From Firmicutes bacterium HGW-Firmicutes-10 (GTDB lineage: Bacteria > Bacillota_I > Bacilli_A > Erysipelotrichales > Erysipelotrichaceae): a DNA stretch of 21,559 nt. Location: contig PHAF01000012.1 in the NCBI GenBank assembly GCA_002841605.1, forward strand, positions 1 through 21,559, written 5' to 3'. The notes beneath the pieces are model-generated. The model did no database searches. It had not been told where the DNA came from and saw only the letters and a program-made list of their open reading frames with translations. The position numbers and the translations under genes are program-made. Each line of letters begins with the position of its first letter. Position 1 is the first letter of the stretch. Shown here in pieces: positions 6,943-14,449 of this stretch.

Positions 6943-8112
6943 ATGAATGTGAAAGAACAGTTTGCTGAGCGTGTCGAAATATTCAATGATGCGGTGCGGA
7001 TGAAAAAAGCACCCAAGCGTGTCCCATTTGCCTCAAACGATGCTTTTTGGCGTTACCATGATTTAGGCTATAAACTGAGTGAAGCACTTCTTGACCCACA
7101 AAGCATTGAAAATGCAGTGATCGATTTTCAAAAACGGTATGATTTCGACCTGCTCCTTGATATTGGTGATCGGAATCCACTGATTATGACCCGCAGTCTG
7201 GGAAATTTCGAGTATCAGATCGATGATAAAAATAATACCCTGATGCTCGAGGAACAATGCCATTTGAAAGCAGAAGATTATGATAAATTCATTAAGAATC
7301 CTGTAAAAACGCTATGGGAAGAAATTCTCCCAAGAAAGTATTCTTATTTTAAACCGGGAATGGATTTGCCAGTTCTGCAAAATACATTAGGAAAATTTCT
7401 GGAGTATGACCAGTCCATTAAAAAAACAACCCAGCGACTGATTGATGAATGCGGAGTTCCGGAAATTCTGAATACGCAGGAAAATGGCGCCAAAATATTC
7501 CCGGCATTTGAGTGCTTGTATAATTTTCTTCGTGGAATGAAAGGATTATCAGGGGATATGCGACGGACGCCGGATAAGGTGCTGGAGTTTACAGAAGTCT
7601 ATCACCAGGCATTTATCAAACCAATCGTTGATAATTTCAAAAAAATTGATGAACCATCAACCTGTTTTACCGCTTTCACGATTATGCTCAGTCAAAACAT
7701 GATCAATCGGAAACAGTTTGAAAAATTCTTCTGGCCGCACTTCAAACAACTGGCAGATAAGATTGTCGAAACCGATGGAACCATGTTCATTCTTAGTGAA
7801 GGGACGACCTCACACATCACGGATTTACTCCAGGAATTACCAAAAGGACATTTCTGTTTCTACGTCGAATCCGATGACATATTCGAAAGAAGAAAACAAT
7901 TACCGAATTTATGTTTTTGGGGCGGACTGCCGCTTTCGCTCTTGTCGCGTGGAACCAAACAAGAATGTATTGATCATGCGAAAAGAGTTATTGACGAAGT
8001 GGGAACCGTTGGGGGCTTAATTCTATCCCCGGAAAAGTTTACATCCAATCCCAGAGACTGCAACCGCGAAAATTTGCTGGCCGTCAGCGAATTTGTTCGA
8101 AATTATAAGTAA
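6943..8112 (+). CDS. UroD-fold corrinoid methyltransferase (substrate:corrinoid, MtxB-like)
   Basis: This 389-residue protein belongs to the uroporphyrinogen decarboxylase/MtaA-like TIM-barrel superfamily, as judged by overall layout and by the C-terminal LCFWGGLPLSLLSRGT and GTVGGLILSPEKF stretches. Because the genes that follow encode a corrinoid protein and an MtrH-type methyltransferase, the likely role is methyltransferase I: moving a methyl group from a substrate (for example a methoxylated aromatic) to the corrinoid. A possible zinc-type H-x-C pair is His303/Cys305, with Cys324 nearby, but the Cys expected near the SPxC position of MtaA is absent (SPEK instead), so metal binding is uncertain. 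AAGGAAGG precedes the ATG. True porphyrin decarboxylase function is unlikely in this context. The substrate is unknown. Confidence 0.8.
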   Translation: MNVKEQFAERVEIFNDAVRMKKAPKRVPFASNDAFWRYHDLGYKLSEALLDPQSIENAVIDFQKRYDFDLLLDIGDRNPLIMTRSLGNFEYQIDDKNNTLMLEEQCHLKAEDYDKFIKNPVKTLWEEILPRKYSYFKPGMDLPVLQNTLGKFLEYDQSIKKTTQRLIDECGVPEILNTQENGAKIFPAFECLYNFLRGMKGLSGDMRRTPDKVLEFTEVYHQAFIKPIVDNFKKIDEPSTCFTAFTIMLSQNMINRKQFEKFFWPHFKQLADKIVETDGTMFILSEGTTSHITDLLQELPKGHFCFYVESDDIFERRKQLPNLCFWGGLPLSLLSRGTKQECIDHAKRVIDEVGTVGGLILSPEKFTSNPRDCNRENLLAVSEFVRNYK

Positions 8113-8123
8113 GGAGCATTGAA

Positions 8124-8294
8124 ATGAGTGATCAACTAAAAGAAAGACAAATACAGGAAACAAATGGTCAGACTGATTACACCAAATATCCTGAAGGCCA
8201 TGAAGCATTAAAACCAATGCTTGGTTTTCTTCCCGATGAAGAAAATAAAGAGGGTCTGCTGGCAGGGTTTACTTTGTTTTTATCGCTGATGTAG
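8124..8294 (+). CDS. small hypothetical protein, 56 aa, possibly a truncated gene
   Basis: An ATG at 8124 is preceded by AAGGAG (8111-8116), and the frame runs to TAG at 8292-8294. It gives a charged N-terminus (MSDQLKERQIQETNGQT), a central YPEGHEALKPMLGFLP, and a hydrophobic end (LLAGFTLFLSLM). I do not recognise it. The hydrophobic end stopping abruptly suggests the first 56 residues of a longer, perhaps membrane, protein cut short by deletion. It lies 11 nt after the methyltransferase stop and 28 nt before the SnoaL-like gene, so it would be transcribed with them. Confidence 0.5.
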   Translation: MSDQLKERQIQETNGQTDYTKYPEGHEALKPMLGFLPDEENKEGLLAGFTLFLSLM

Positions 8295-8322
8295 ATGGTC
8301 AGGATTCAGAAAAGGAGACAGC

Positions 8323-8943
8323 ATGTTATTTAAGCGAGCATTTCAAGGATCGGATCAGAATCTCCGGGATAAGTATCTGATTCAGGAATTAATTTATTTT
8401 GAGCGTTATTGCCGTGATCAAAAACATTGGGAAGAAATGAAGAAGTGTTTTGATGAAAAAGGGACGGTGAATATTTCCTGGTATAACGGCAGCGGTTGGG
8501 GATTTGTGGATGCATCTGAGAAAATGCAGAGCCATGCGCCCCATAAGATTAACAATATTCTGGTCTGGATAAATGGTAACAAAGCGGTGGCAGAGTGCAT
8601 CGCATCGATCCAGATTAGGGTTGAAATTGAGGGAAATTATTATGATTTGACATCCTATGTACGTCTTCATTATAAAACAGTTAAAAAAACCTCCGGTGAC
8701 TGGTATATCTTTGCGATGGATGCGATTTATGAAAAAGATACATTGATTCCAATGTACCCAGTTCAACCGCTAGCCGACATTGGCGAAGCGATTAAGAAAT
8801 ACCGACCATCCTATGCAAATCTGACTTATAGTTTAAGTAGATCGGGGCATACAATCAACGACTCTCTACCCGGAGAAGATCGTCCGGACTTAATTGCTGC
8901 CCTTTATACCCAAAGCGATATCTGGCTTAAAGAACAGATTTAA
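8323..8943 (+). CDS. SnoaL/NTF2-like fold protein
   Basis: The 206-residue product has an N-terminal helical part with IYFERYCRDQKHWEEMKKCF, followed by strands including SWYNGSGWGFVDASEKM, AVAECIASIQIRVEIEG and TSYVRLHYKTVKKTSGDWYI. This helix-then-curved-sheet order is that of SnoaL-like/nuclear transport factor 2 proteins, a fold used for small-molecule binding or catalysis. A C-terminal extension of about 60 residues lies beyond the fold. AAAAGGAGACAGC precedes the ATG closely. Lying between the methyltransferase and the corrinoid protein, it may bind or process the methyl donor; this is inference. A decayed second copy of its 5' end lies at 10612-10714. Confidence 0.75.
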   Translation: MLFKRAFQGSDQNLRDKYLIQELIYFERYCRDQKHWEEMKKCFDEKGTVNISWYNGSGWGFVDASEKMQSHAPHKINNILVWINGNKAVAECIASIQIRVEIEGNYYDLTSYVRLHYKTVKKTSGDWYIFAMDAIYEKDTLIPMYPVQPLADIGEAIKKYRPSYANLTYSLSRSGHTINDSLPGEDRPDLIAALYTQSDIWLKEQI

Positions 8944-9111
8944 AATGTAACCGTTTAAAGTCGGGGAATTACACCAATGTTAACTGAGGAGTACTCAGAA
9001 TTAATTATAAATCCGTTGGGATATATTGGTAATACCATTCTTCCCAGTAAATTCAGTTTAAATCAGAGAGCTAATAGCATTGAGAATAAATACAAGGAGA
9101 AAAAGTTAATT

Positions 9112-9741
9112 ATGTTAGATTTAAAAATATTATCACAGGCAATGGGAAAATTAGAAGAAGATCAGGTAATGGAGCTGCTAAAGGAATTTGCAGCGACCAA
9201 CCCCTCGGAAGCAGAGGCGCTGGACGCAGTGGCTGCCTGTCAGGCAGGAATGGGTATTGTCGGTGAGTTGTTTGAAACAGGTGAATATTTTGTGGGGGAT
9301 TTAATTTTTGCCGGTGAACTTTTAACCGAAGCAATCAATACTTTAAAACCAGCATTGGGCGGGAGTGGATCCACGATCATAGGAACGATCTTGCTGGGAA
9401 CTGTTCATGGTGATTTGCACGATATCGGCAAAAACATTTTCCGAAGCATGTCTGAAGCGGCCGGATTTGAAGTGGTAGATCTTGGGATTGACGTTGCGAT
9501 TGAAGAATTTGTGGCTAAAGCCCAAGAAGTCAAACCACAGATCATCGGCATGAGCGGTGTTTTAACCCTGGCCATCGATTCCATGAAAGAAACGGTTGAA
9601 GCTCTTAAAGCTGCTGGTATCAATGCTAAAATTATCATCGGCGGTAACCCGGTGACAAAAGAAGCTTGCGAATTTGTTGGTGCAGATACTTTTACCACTA
9701 ATGCCGCCGAAGGCGTCAAAATCTGCCAGGACTGGGTATAG
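9112..9741 (+). CDS. corrinoid (B12-binding) methyl-carrier protein, MtxC-like
   Basis: The 209-residue protein has the standard two-domain layout of methyltransferase corrinoid proteins: an N-terminal four-helix cap (residues 1-85, including EYFVGDLIFAGELLTEAI) and a C-terminal Rossmann B12 domain. The cobalt-ligand motif D-x-H-x-x-G is Asp101-Leu-His103-Asp-Ile-Gly106 within HGDLHDIGKN; the GMSGVLT and IIIGGNPVT loops follow. It carries the methyl group as methyl-Co(III) between the UroD-like enzyme and the MtrH-like enzyme. I start at ATG 9112 because the family begins there and AAGGAG (9094-9099) lies upstream, though the 12-nt spacing is long. An in-frame ATG at 8977 would add 45 residues not seen in the family. 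Confidence 0.92.
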   Translation: MLDLKILSQAMGKLEEDQVMELLKEFAATNPSEAEALDAVAACQAGMGIVGELFETGEYFVGDLIFAGELLTEAINTLKPALGGSGSTIIGTILLGTVHGDLHDIGKNIFRSMSEAAGFEVVDLGIDVAIEEFVAKAQEVKPQIIGMSGVLTLAIDSMKETVEALKAAGINAKIIIGGNPVTKEACEFVGADTFTTNAAEGVKICQDWV

Positions 9742-9750
9742 GAGTTCGGG

Positions 9751-10560
9751 ATGATTATTATCGGAGAGAAAATTAACGGGACCATACCGGCGGTTAAAGA
9801 GGCCATTGAAAAACGAGATGCGGTATTCATTGCAGATCGGGCCATCAAACAAGCAGAAGCTGGTGCACATTTTATCGATGTCTGCGCCAGCACAGCACCA
9901 GAATACGAAATTGAAACTCTAAAATGGCTGATGGCAGTGGTTCAGGATGCGACGGATATCCCTCTATGTATTGACAGTCCCAACCCCCGAGTGATTGAAG
10001 CAGTGTTTAAATATGCCAATAAACCAGGAATGCTTAACTCCATATCAGAAGAAGGCGACAAATGCGAAGTGCTGCTGCCGCTAATGGAAGGCAACACCTG
10101 GGAAGTGGTCGGCTTAACCTGTGATGATCGCGGGATCCCGAACGATTTGCAGACGAAAGTAGAAATCACCAAAATCATGGTGGAAAAAGCCGCCAAATAC
10201 GGTATTACGCCGGATCGTATCCACATTGATTCCTGCGTGATGGCCTTATCCACCGAAAATAATTCAATGCTGAATTTTGCCGAGGAAATTAAAGAGATCA
10301 AAACCTTGTATCCCACAATCCATGTAACTGGCGCCATCAGTAATATTTCCTTCGGCTTGCCAGTGCGGTCACTGCTTAATAAAACAGCCATTGCTTTTGC
10401 CATTGAAGCAGGCATGGATTCTGCCGTGATGGATCCGATGAACCGCGATACAATGGGGACGATTTATGCCACCTATGCACTGATGGGACAGGACAAGCAT
10501 TGCCGAAAATACAGCAAGGCATTCAGGTCTGGTCTAATCGGATCAGCGAAAAATATCTGA
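9751..10560 (+). CDS. MtrH-like pterin-binding methyltransferase (corrinoid:tetrahydrofolate, MtxA-like)
   Basis: This 269-residue TIM-barrel protein of the pterin-binding/MtrH family has the expected motifs: GEKINGT at the N-terminus, FIDVCAST near residue 42, a PLCIDSPNP strand near residue 70, a NSIS motif, and GAISNISFGLPVR near residue 195. The C-terminus MDPMNRDTMGTIYATYALMG, then a K-A-F-R segment, matches the usual end of the family, so it is full length. It would transfer the methyl group from the corrinoid protein to tetrahydrofolate, giving methyl-THF for the Wood-Ljungdahl pathway. AGGAG sits just before the ATG and overlaps the stop region of the corrinoid gene (9-nt gap), indicating tight coupling. 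Confidence 0.92.
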   Translation: MIIIGEKINGTIPAVKEAIEKRDAVFIADRAIKQAEAGAHFIDVCASTAPEYEIETLKWLMAVVQDATDIPLCIDSPNPRVIEAVFKYANKPGMLNSISEEGDKCEVLLPLMEGNTWEVVGLTCDDRGIPNDLQTKVEITKIMVEKAAKYGITPDRIHIDSCVMALSTENNSMLNFAEEIKEIKTLYPTIHVTGAISNISFGLPVRSLLNKTAIAFAIEAGMDSAVMDPMNRDTMGTIYATYALMGQDKHCRKYSKAFRSGLIGSAKNI

Positions 10561-10611
10561 AGTATGAATGCTTCGGTGTAGACGGAAATGATTTAAACAA
10601 GAGGAGACAGT

Positions 10612-10714
10612 ATGTTATTTAAACGAACCTTTCAGAAATCGGGACGGGATCTTCAGTACAAGTATCTGAATTCAAGAATTAATTTATTCTGAGCGTTATT
10701 GCCGTGATCAAAAG
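10612..10714 (+). pseudogene. 5' fragment of a second SnoaL-like gene (duplicate of 8323)
   Basis: Starting at ATG 10612, preceded by GAGGAGACAGT, the DNA closely follows the start of the SnoaL-like gene at 8323, including the ribosome site and some upstream sequence. It begins MLFKRTFQKSGRDLQYKYLN. An extra base near 10670-10678 shifts the frame and a stop follows, but base-level similarity continues to GCCGTGATCAAAA at about 10702-10714, then ends. It is the residue of a duplicated gene. Confidence 0.8.
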
Positions 10715-10728
10715 CAGGAGTAAGTAGA

Positions 10729-11022
10729 ATGAAAGAAACAACGCAACAAAGCAAAAAGAACAAAAAAACAGCAACAAGTATCACCGTCAATGCGGCGGTA
10801 GCAGCAACAAACCCGGGTAGCCAGAGCATTGAATATGCAATCGGAACAAACGGGACAACGGCACCGACAACCGGATGGCAGACGGGATTGACACTAAGCG
10901 GTCTGAGTCCAAGTGCCGACTATTATGTGTGGGCAAGAACAGCAGCCCAGACTGGATACGATGCCGGAACCGTAGTAGTAAGCTACGACTCACTGCTGTT
11001 GATAAGCAATGCTTTTAGTTAA
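10729..11022 (+). CDS. stray Fn3/Ig-like surface-protein domain, 97 aa (probable fragment)
   Basis: The predicted product has a short Lys/Gln/Thr-rich start, then SITVNAAVAATNPGSQSIEY, TGWQTGLTLSGLSPSADYYV and WARTAAQTGYDAGTVVVS. That is one beta-sandwich repeat of the kind found many times over in large secreted or S-layer proteins of Firmicutes (fibronectin III-like). There is no signal peptide, anchor or second repeat, so this is probably a transposed or truncated piece. AGGAG (10716-10720) is well placed before the ATG, so it could still be translated. It begins only 15 nt after the broken SnoaL-like copy, which suggests a recombination junction. Confidence 0.5.
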   Translation: MKETTQQSKKNKKTATSITVNAAVAATNPGSQSIEYAIGTNGTTAPTTGWQTGLTLSGLSPSADYYVWARTAAQTGYDAGTVVVSYDSLLLISNAFS

Positions 11023-11231
11023 AAGTAGTGTCGGAAGAGAGCAACTATACAATATTATAATATCTATGTAGACGTAGGGTAAATATTAGCTTCTAGCCTA
11101 GGAAAAGATAGATGATTATAGTTCTAATATACTGGGTGGAAAGGCACATAGCCCTGTTTGAAGTTGAAATATAACGATAATCTGAAATATTGATTGTCAC
11201 CTCAAATCGGTAAGGATTGCTTCCACCAAGA

Positions 11232-11325
11232 ATAGTGACAAAAGCTTAAAACATTCTTAGTCAAATTTCCCTGTTTTTCTTCAAAATTGTCGTACATACG
11301 GTAGGGTACGCCCAGGGAACGCCAT
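11232..11325. repeat. dispersed ~94-nt element, copy 1
   Basis: This block matches 21303-21395 in direct orientation. The core TTGTCGTACATACGGTAGGG plus the following 19 bases (11287-11325) is 37 of 39 identical, and the upstream half is similar with one indel. Each copy is followed by a different hairpin-plus-T-run terminator and then by HipA-like coding sequence. The opposite strand has a short conserved reading (WRSLGVPYRMYDN), so coding on that strand cannot be excluded. It may be a small RNA, a recombination target or a dispersed repeat. Confidence 0.7.
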
Positions 11326-11340
11326 TTTATTGATTTAATT

Positions 11341-11371
11341 GCCACCTGTTTATAATAGGTGGCTTTTTTTT
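11341..11371 (+). terminator. intrinsic terminator following repeat copy 1
   Basis: GCCACCT (11341-11347) and AGGTGGC (11357-11363) form a perfect 7-bp stem with a 9-nt loop, followed by eight T. It lies only 23 nt upstream of the HipA-like gene start, so it ends a transcript made from the repeat element or from upstream. Confidence 0.85.
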
Positions 11372-11393
11372 CATATCTAAATTGAGGTGTGAA

Positions 11394-12452
11394 GTGAAGC
11401 CAATCAGCGGTTATCTGATGAGTCGGGATGAAAAAATTGCCCGCATTGAAAATAATGAAATATTTCACCTTAAATCGGAATTGTTGCCTTTATACCTTCA
11501 ACGGAACGGCGATCTGATTGAGTGGCTGGAAAGTCGGGCCATTGATCGACACCGGACCAATTCAAGATTATTAAAGCGAGTACTGCGCTTGACCAATGCT
11601 GATGATGCTGAGGTTTCCATGCGAGTGAATGGTTCAACCATCACCGATACCTATTGGGTTTTGCAGGATGATGAGGAACTTACCTATGAGAAGGTGCGTT
11701 TTTGCCAGAATGAGTTTGATCAGCTGGCTTTATTGGGCGATCCGGACAGCTTCAATCAGGCTAATCAGTCGGGAATTAATTACAGTCGGACCCCAGAGCT
11801 TACCAATATTGGCTCATTTGAAAAATGCTGGCGCCGGGAAGATGACCACTGGTGGCTTTATAAACTGGGAAATCAACAGGAAATATTTTCCGAATTGTTC
11901 ATCTATGAGTTGGGGAAACTTCTGGGTTTTGATATGGCCCATTGTGTTTTATGGGAAAAGGGGATTAAAAGCCGGGATTTCACCGATGGTGCCAACATGA
12001 ACTACGAACCGGCCAGAAGTCTGGTCGGCGATGAAATCGATTATGTGTTTAATTACAGTCGGATCAAAGAATTAAAAGCAGAAATGGCCAAAGCCTATCT
12101 GGATATTCTATTTCTGGATACGATTTGCTTTAATATGGATCGTCATACCGAAAACTATGGGTTTTTGAGAGATCCCCAAACTGGAGAAATTTTAAAAATG
12201 GCACCGAATTTTGACAATAATATTGCCTTGATCAGCCGGGGTTATCCATCTGATCTTGAACGAAAAAATGATCTGTTTATCCATGATTTTCTAGAGCTGT
12301 TGAGTGTAGAAAAGATCGATTACCAGATGCCGGTGCTGGCTAAAGAACAGATTCGAGAGGCGATGAGAAGAGTGGCCGTTGAGGTGGATGAAGATTTTAT
12401 TGTTTCTTTTATTCTGAATGGGTATCGGTTGCTTATGAATATGAAAATTTAA
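11394..12452 (+). CDS. orphan HipA-like Ser/Thr kinase-fold protein
   Basis: The product (352 residues from GTG 11394) resembles the HipA kinase family of toxin-like proteins. Visible marks are the ATP-lysine region WWLYKLG, then EIFSELFIYELGKLLGFDMA, the catalytic loop NMDRHTENYGFL (Asp249, with Asn254), and the metal-binding APNFDNN (Asp274). HipA kinases inactivate a translation substrate by phosphorylation and are normally held by a HipB antitoxin; no HTH antitoxin gene is adjacent, and the N-terminal ~150 residues differ from classical HipA. The GTG at 11394 with GAGGTG before it is a tentative start; TTG 11382 or a later ATG is possible. A small second copy occurs at 21484. The physiological target is unknown. 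Confidence 0.75.
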   Translation: MKPISGYLMSRDEKIARIENNEIFHLKSELLPLYLQRNGDLIEWLESRAIDRHRTNSRLLKRVLRLTNADDAEVSMRVNGSTITDTYWVLQDDEELTYEKVRFCQNEFDQLALLGDPDSFNQANQSGINYSRTPELTNIGSFEKCWRREDDHWWLYKLGNQQEIFSELFIYELGKLLGFDMAHCVLWEKGIKSRDFTDGANMNYEPARSLVGDEIDYVFNYSRIKELKAEMAKAYLDILFLDTICFNMDRHTENYGFLRDPQTGEILKMAPNFDNNIALISRGYPSDLERKNDLFIHDFLELLSVEKIDYQMPVLAKEQIREAMRRVAVEVDEDFIVSFILNGYRLLMNMKI

Positions 12453-12470
12453 ATAATGTTTTGCTTTATT

Positions 12471-12508
12471 AAGTCTCTATTCGATTAAATCGGCCTGAGG
12501 CTTTTTTT
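12471..12508 (+). terminator. intrinsic terminator after the HipA-like gene
   Basis: AAGTCTC (12471-12477) pairs with GAGGCTT (12497-12503) with one G-U pair, and an inner CGAT/ATCG helix stacks within the loop. A T run continues to 12508. It lies 19 nt after the stop codon. Confidence 0.7.
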
Positions 12509-12736
12509 ATTTGTGGATATAAAGAATTTTGTGTCGATGATTGCAAAATTTGAAGAAGACAGAGAGATCATACCAAAGAAGGCGTTTGGGAAAATAGCCG
12601 AGATTATAAGTTTACCGACAGACTGATAAACTACCTTTTTAATTAATGGTATGAATTGATCAAAGAATTTAACGGATCAAGTCGTCATCTGACAATCACT
12701 AGTGTATTGAAAGACTGATATTGAGATTGATGTTGA
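12509..12736. other. intergenic, no feature recognised
   Basis: I see no supported gene in this AT-rich stretch between the HipA-like terminator and the promoter block of the transporter operon. Short frames carry stops every few codons. Confidence 0.5.
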
Positions 12737-12805
12737 AGGTTACAAAAAAGTAACTAGCTAATAAATTTGTGCCTGCTTTTTAAATCCCCGCCGGTCTCGT
12801 ATAAT
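12737..12805 (+). promoter_or_regulatory. promoter/operator block of the ABC transporter operon
   Basis: The palindromic GTTACAAAAAAGTAAC (12739-12754) is followed by GTGCCTGCTTT and a -10 TATAAT (12800-12805), with a poor -35 TTTTTA (12777-12782) 17 nt upstream of it. The same words in the same order occur at 16863-16911 before the QueG-like/sirtuin operon. TTAC-N6-GTAA symmetry resembles sites of HxlR/DUF24 redox regulators, which is only a suggestion; no such regulator is in the window. Confidence 0.65.
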
Positions 12806-12866
12806 GTTAATGCAGTAAGGATCACACCAAAATTCAATTAACTTCTGCAAACGAAAGGGAAAGAAA

Positions 12867-13702
12867 ATGAAAAAGATTATCACTGTTTTTTTAACAGTCA
12901 TTTTTGCAACATTGCTGGTAACCGGTTGTAGTAGCAGTGACAAGAGGGTCGCGGCAACTCAGCCACTAAAGGTGGCGATGGATCTGAAATATCCGCCTTT
13001 TACCGGTACTGACGAAAATGGTAATCCGGAAGGGTTAGAAGTGGACATGGCTTACGCCCTGGGCGAGTACCTGGGTCGGGACGTGGAAATAGTCAATACT
13101 GATTTTCCGATGCTGATCACCGCTTTGGATACTGGTGCGGTCGATATTGTCATCAGTGAGATGTCGGTAAAAGAAGAGCGCAAAGAAAAGGTTGATTTTT
13201 CAAAACCATACATGTATGATCGCACCCTGGCGCTGGTTAATAGAAGCTTCGCTGAAAAAAACAAGATTACCGATAGTATGTCAGAAAAAGAATTTTTTGC
13301 TCTGGATGCCAGGTACATTGGTTTGACCGGGACTATCTCCGTCACGGTGCCCCAGAGCTATGGTCATCCGGTTGAAGAGATCACCGAAATTGCCAGTGGT
13401 TTAATGGAAATCAATAACGCACCGCCGATGTCCTGATTGGAGCTAACAGCATTATCGGTCTCCACGCCACCTATCCGGATTCAACGGTGATTTACGGCGG
13501 CATCAATAACTCCAGCGAAACAGCCATGGCAGTAAAGAAGGGTAATACCGAGCTGCTCGAACAGGTCAACGCTTTTATCGATACCATCTATGCGGATGGC
13601 GGTTTCTACCAAACCGCTGGCAGCAAATATGACCAGGCGATTGGCGAATACTTGAAAGATCCGTCACTGGGCTTAGATTATATCATTGAACCGCCACAAT
13701 AA
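12867..13702 (+). pseudogene. amino-acid-type ABC substrate-binding lipoprotein, split by one frameshift
   Basis: The first part starts at ATG 12867 with a lipoprotein signal peptide (hydrophobic core, lipobox LVTGC, Cys21). A family 3 solute-binding domain follows: LKVAMDLKYPPFTGTDENG, then GLEVDMAYALGEYLG and VDIVISEMSVKEERKEKVDF. The frame ends early at 13436. A second frame takes over with ADVLIGANSIIGLHATYPDS and continues through AMAVKKGNTELLEQVNAFID to 13702. Restoring one G in AACGCACC near 13417-13420 would give N-G-T-A-D and rejoin the halves. So this is one gene with a single-base deletion, either a true mutation or a sequence error. It is followed by permease and ATPase genes. The ligand is probably a polar amino acid by family. 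Confidence 0.85.
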
Positions 13703-13711
13703 AGGGATCCG

Positions 13712-14449
13712 ATGAAACGCTGGAGTCAAAACATGCAAACAATCCTGGCAGTGGCCCTGTTTGCCGGGATCATCGGCTACATCTTTACCAACACCATCGA
13801 CGACCCAAAGTATTATCTGATTCTCAATGAAAAAAGTTTGCTGTTGGAAGGGATCTGGACGACGCTATACGTTAGCGTCGTCACCCTGGTTTTAAGTATG
13901 ATTTTTGGTTTTGTCCTGTTTTTAATGATGGATAGCCGGATTGTGTTTATCAAAGCAGTGGCCATGCTTTTTAAAGAAATCATGATGGGCACGCCACTGC
14001 TGGTGATGGTTTTCTTAACGGCCTACGTTGTTGGACCGATGATTCAGCTACAGGACAAGGTGTTCTTGGGAATTCTGGCACTGACCCTGTATACCAGCCC
14101 TTATCTGGCTAATTCCTATCAGACTGCGGTGGAAGTGGTTGATGAAGATCAGTACACGGTTATGGCGCTGTATAATTTTTCCGCTTATCAGAAATATCGC
14201 TATGTCATCTTACCGCAAATGATCAAGCCAATGATCCCATCATTCATCAACGGGCTGTCCAGTACCATCAAAGGATCAGCCCTACTGAAGGTGGTATCTG
14301 TCACCGAAATCTCCTACATCATCACTGTGATTTCTCAGAAGAACTGGGCTTCCATTGAAGGGTATCTGGTTATGTGGGTGGCCTACCTGCTGATCACCAT
14401 CCCCTTATCGCTGCTGGCCCAAAGGATTGGAAAGGAAATAAGTCATTGA
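13712..14449 (+). CDS. polar amino acid ABC transporter permease (HisM/GlnP type)
   Basis: The 245-residue membrane protein has an N-terminal transmembrane helix (about 10-26), then several hydrophobic segments including TLYVSVVTLVLSMIFGFVLF. It contains the family motif region KEIMMGTPLLVMVFLTAYVV (around residue 90). The EAA-like loop is ALYNFSAYQKYRYVILPQMI, followed by PMIPSFINGLSSTIKGSALL, which contacts the ATPase. These are marks of the HisMQ permease family that imports polar amino acids. The ATG lies 9 nt after the binding protein stop with AAAGGGA before it, and the stop overlaps the ATPase start, so the three genes are one operon. Confidence 0.9.
   Translation: MKRWSQNMQTILAVALFAGIIGYIFTNTIDDPKYYLILNEKSLLLEGIWTTLYVSVVTLVLSMIFGFVLFLMMDSRIVFIKAVAMLFKEIMMGTPLLVMVFLTAYVVGPMIQLQDKVFLGILALTLYTSPYLANSYQTAVEVVDEDQYTVMALYNFSAYQKYRYVILPQMIKPMIPSFINGLSSTIKGSALLKVVSVTEISYIITVISQKNWASIEGYLVMWVAYLLITIPLSLLAQRIGKEISH

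Noticed and set aside
11202..11468. 88-codon minus-strand frame crossing the repeat element
   Set aside because: It runs through a terminator and into the HipA-like gene; only the short WRSLGVPYRMYDN part recurs, so the frame as a whole is not supported.
13400..13440. Programmed frameshift in the binding-protein gene
   Set aside because: There is no slippery heptamer or obvious stimulatory element; a simple one-base deletion explains it better.
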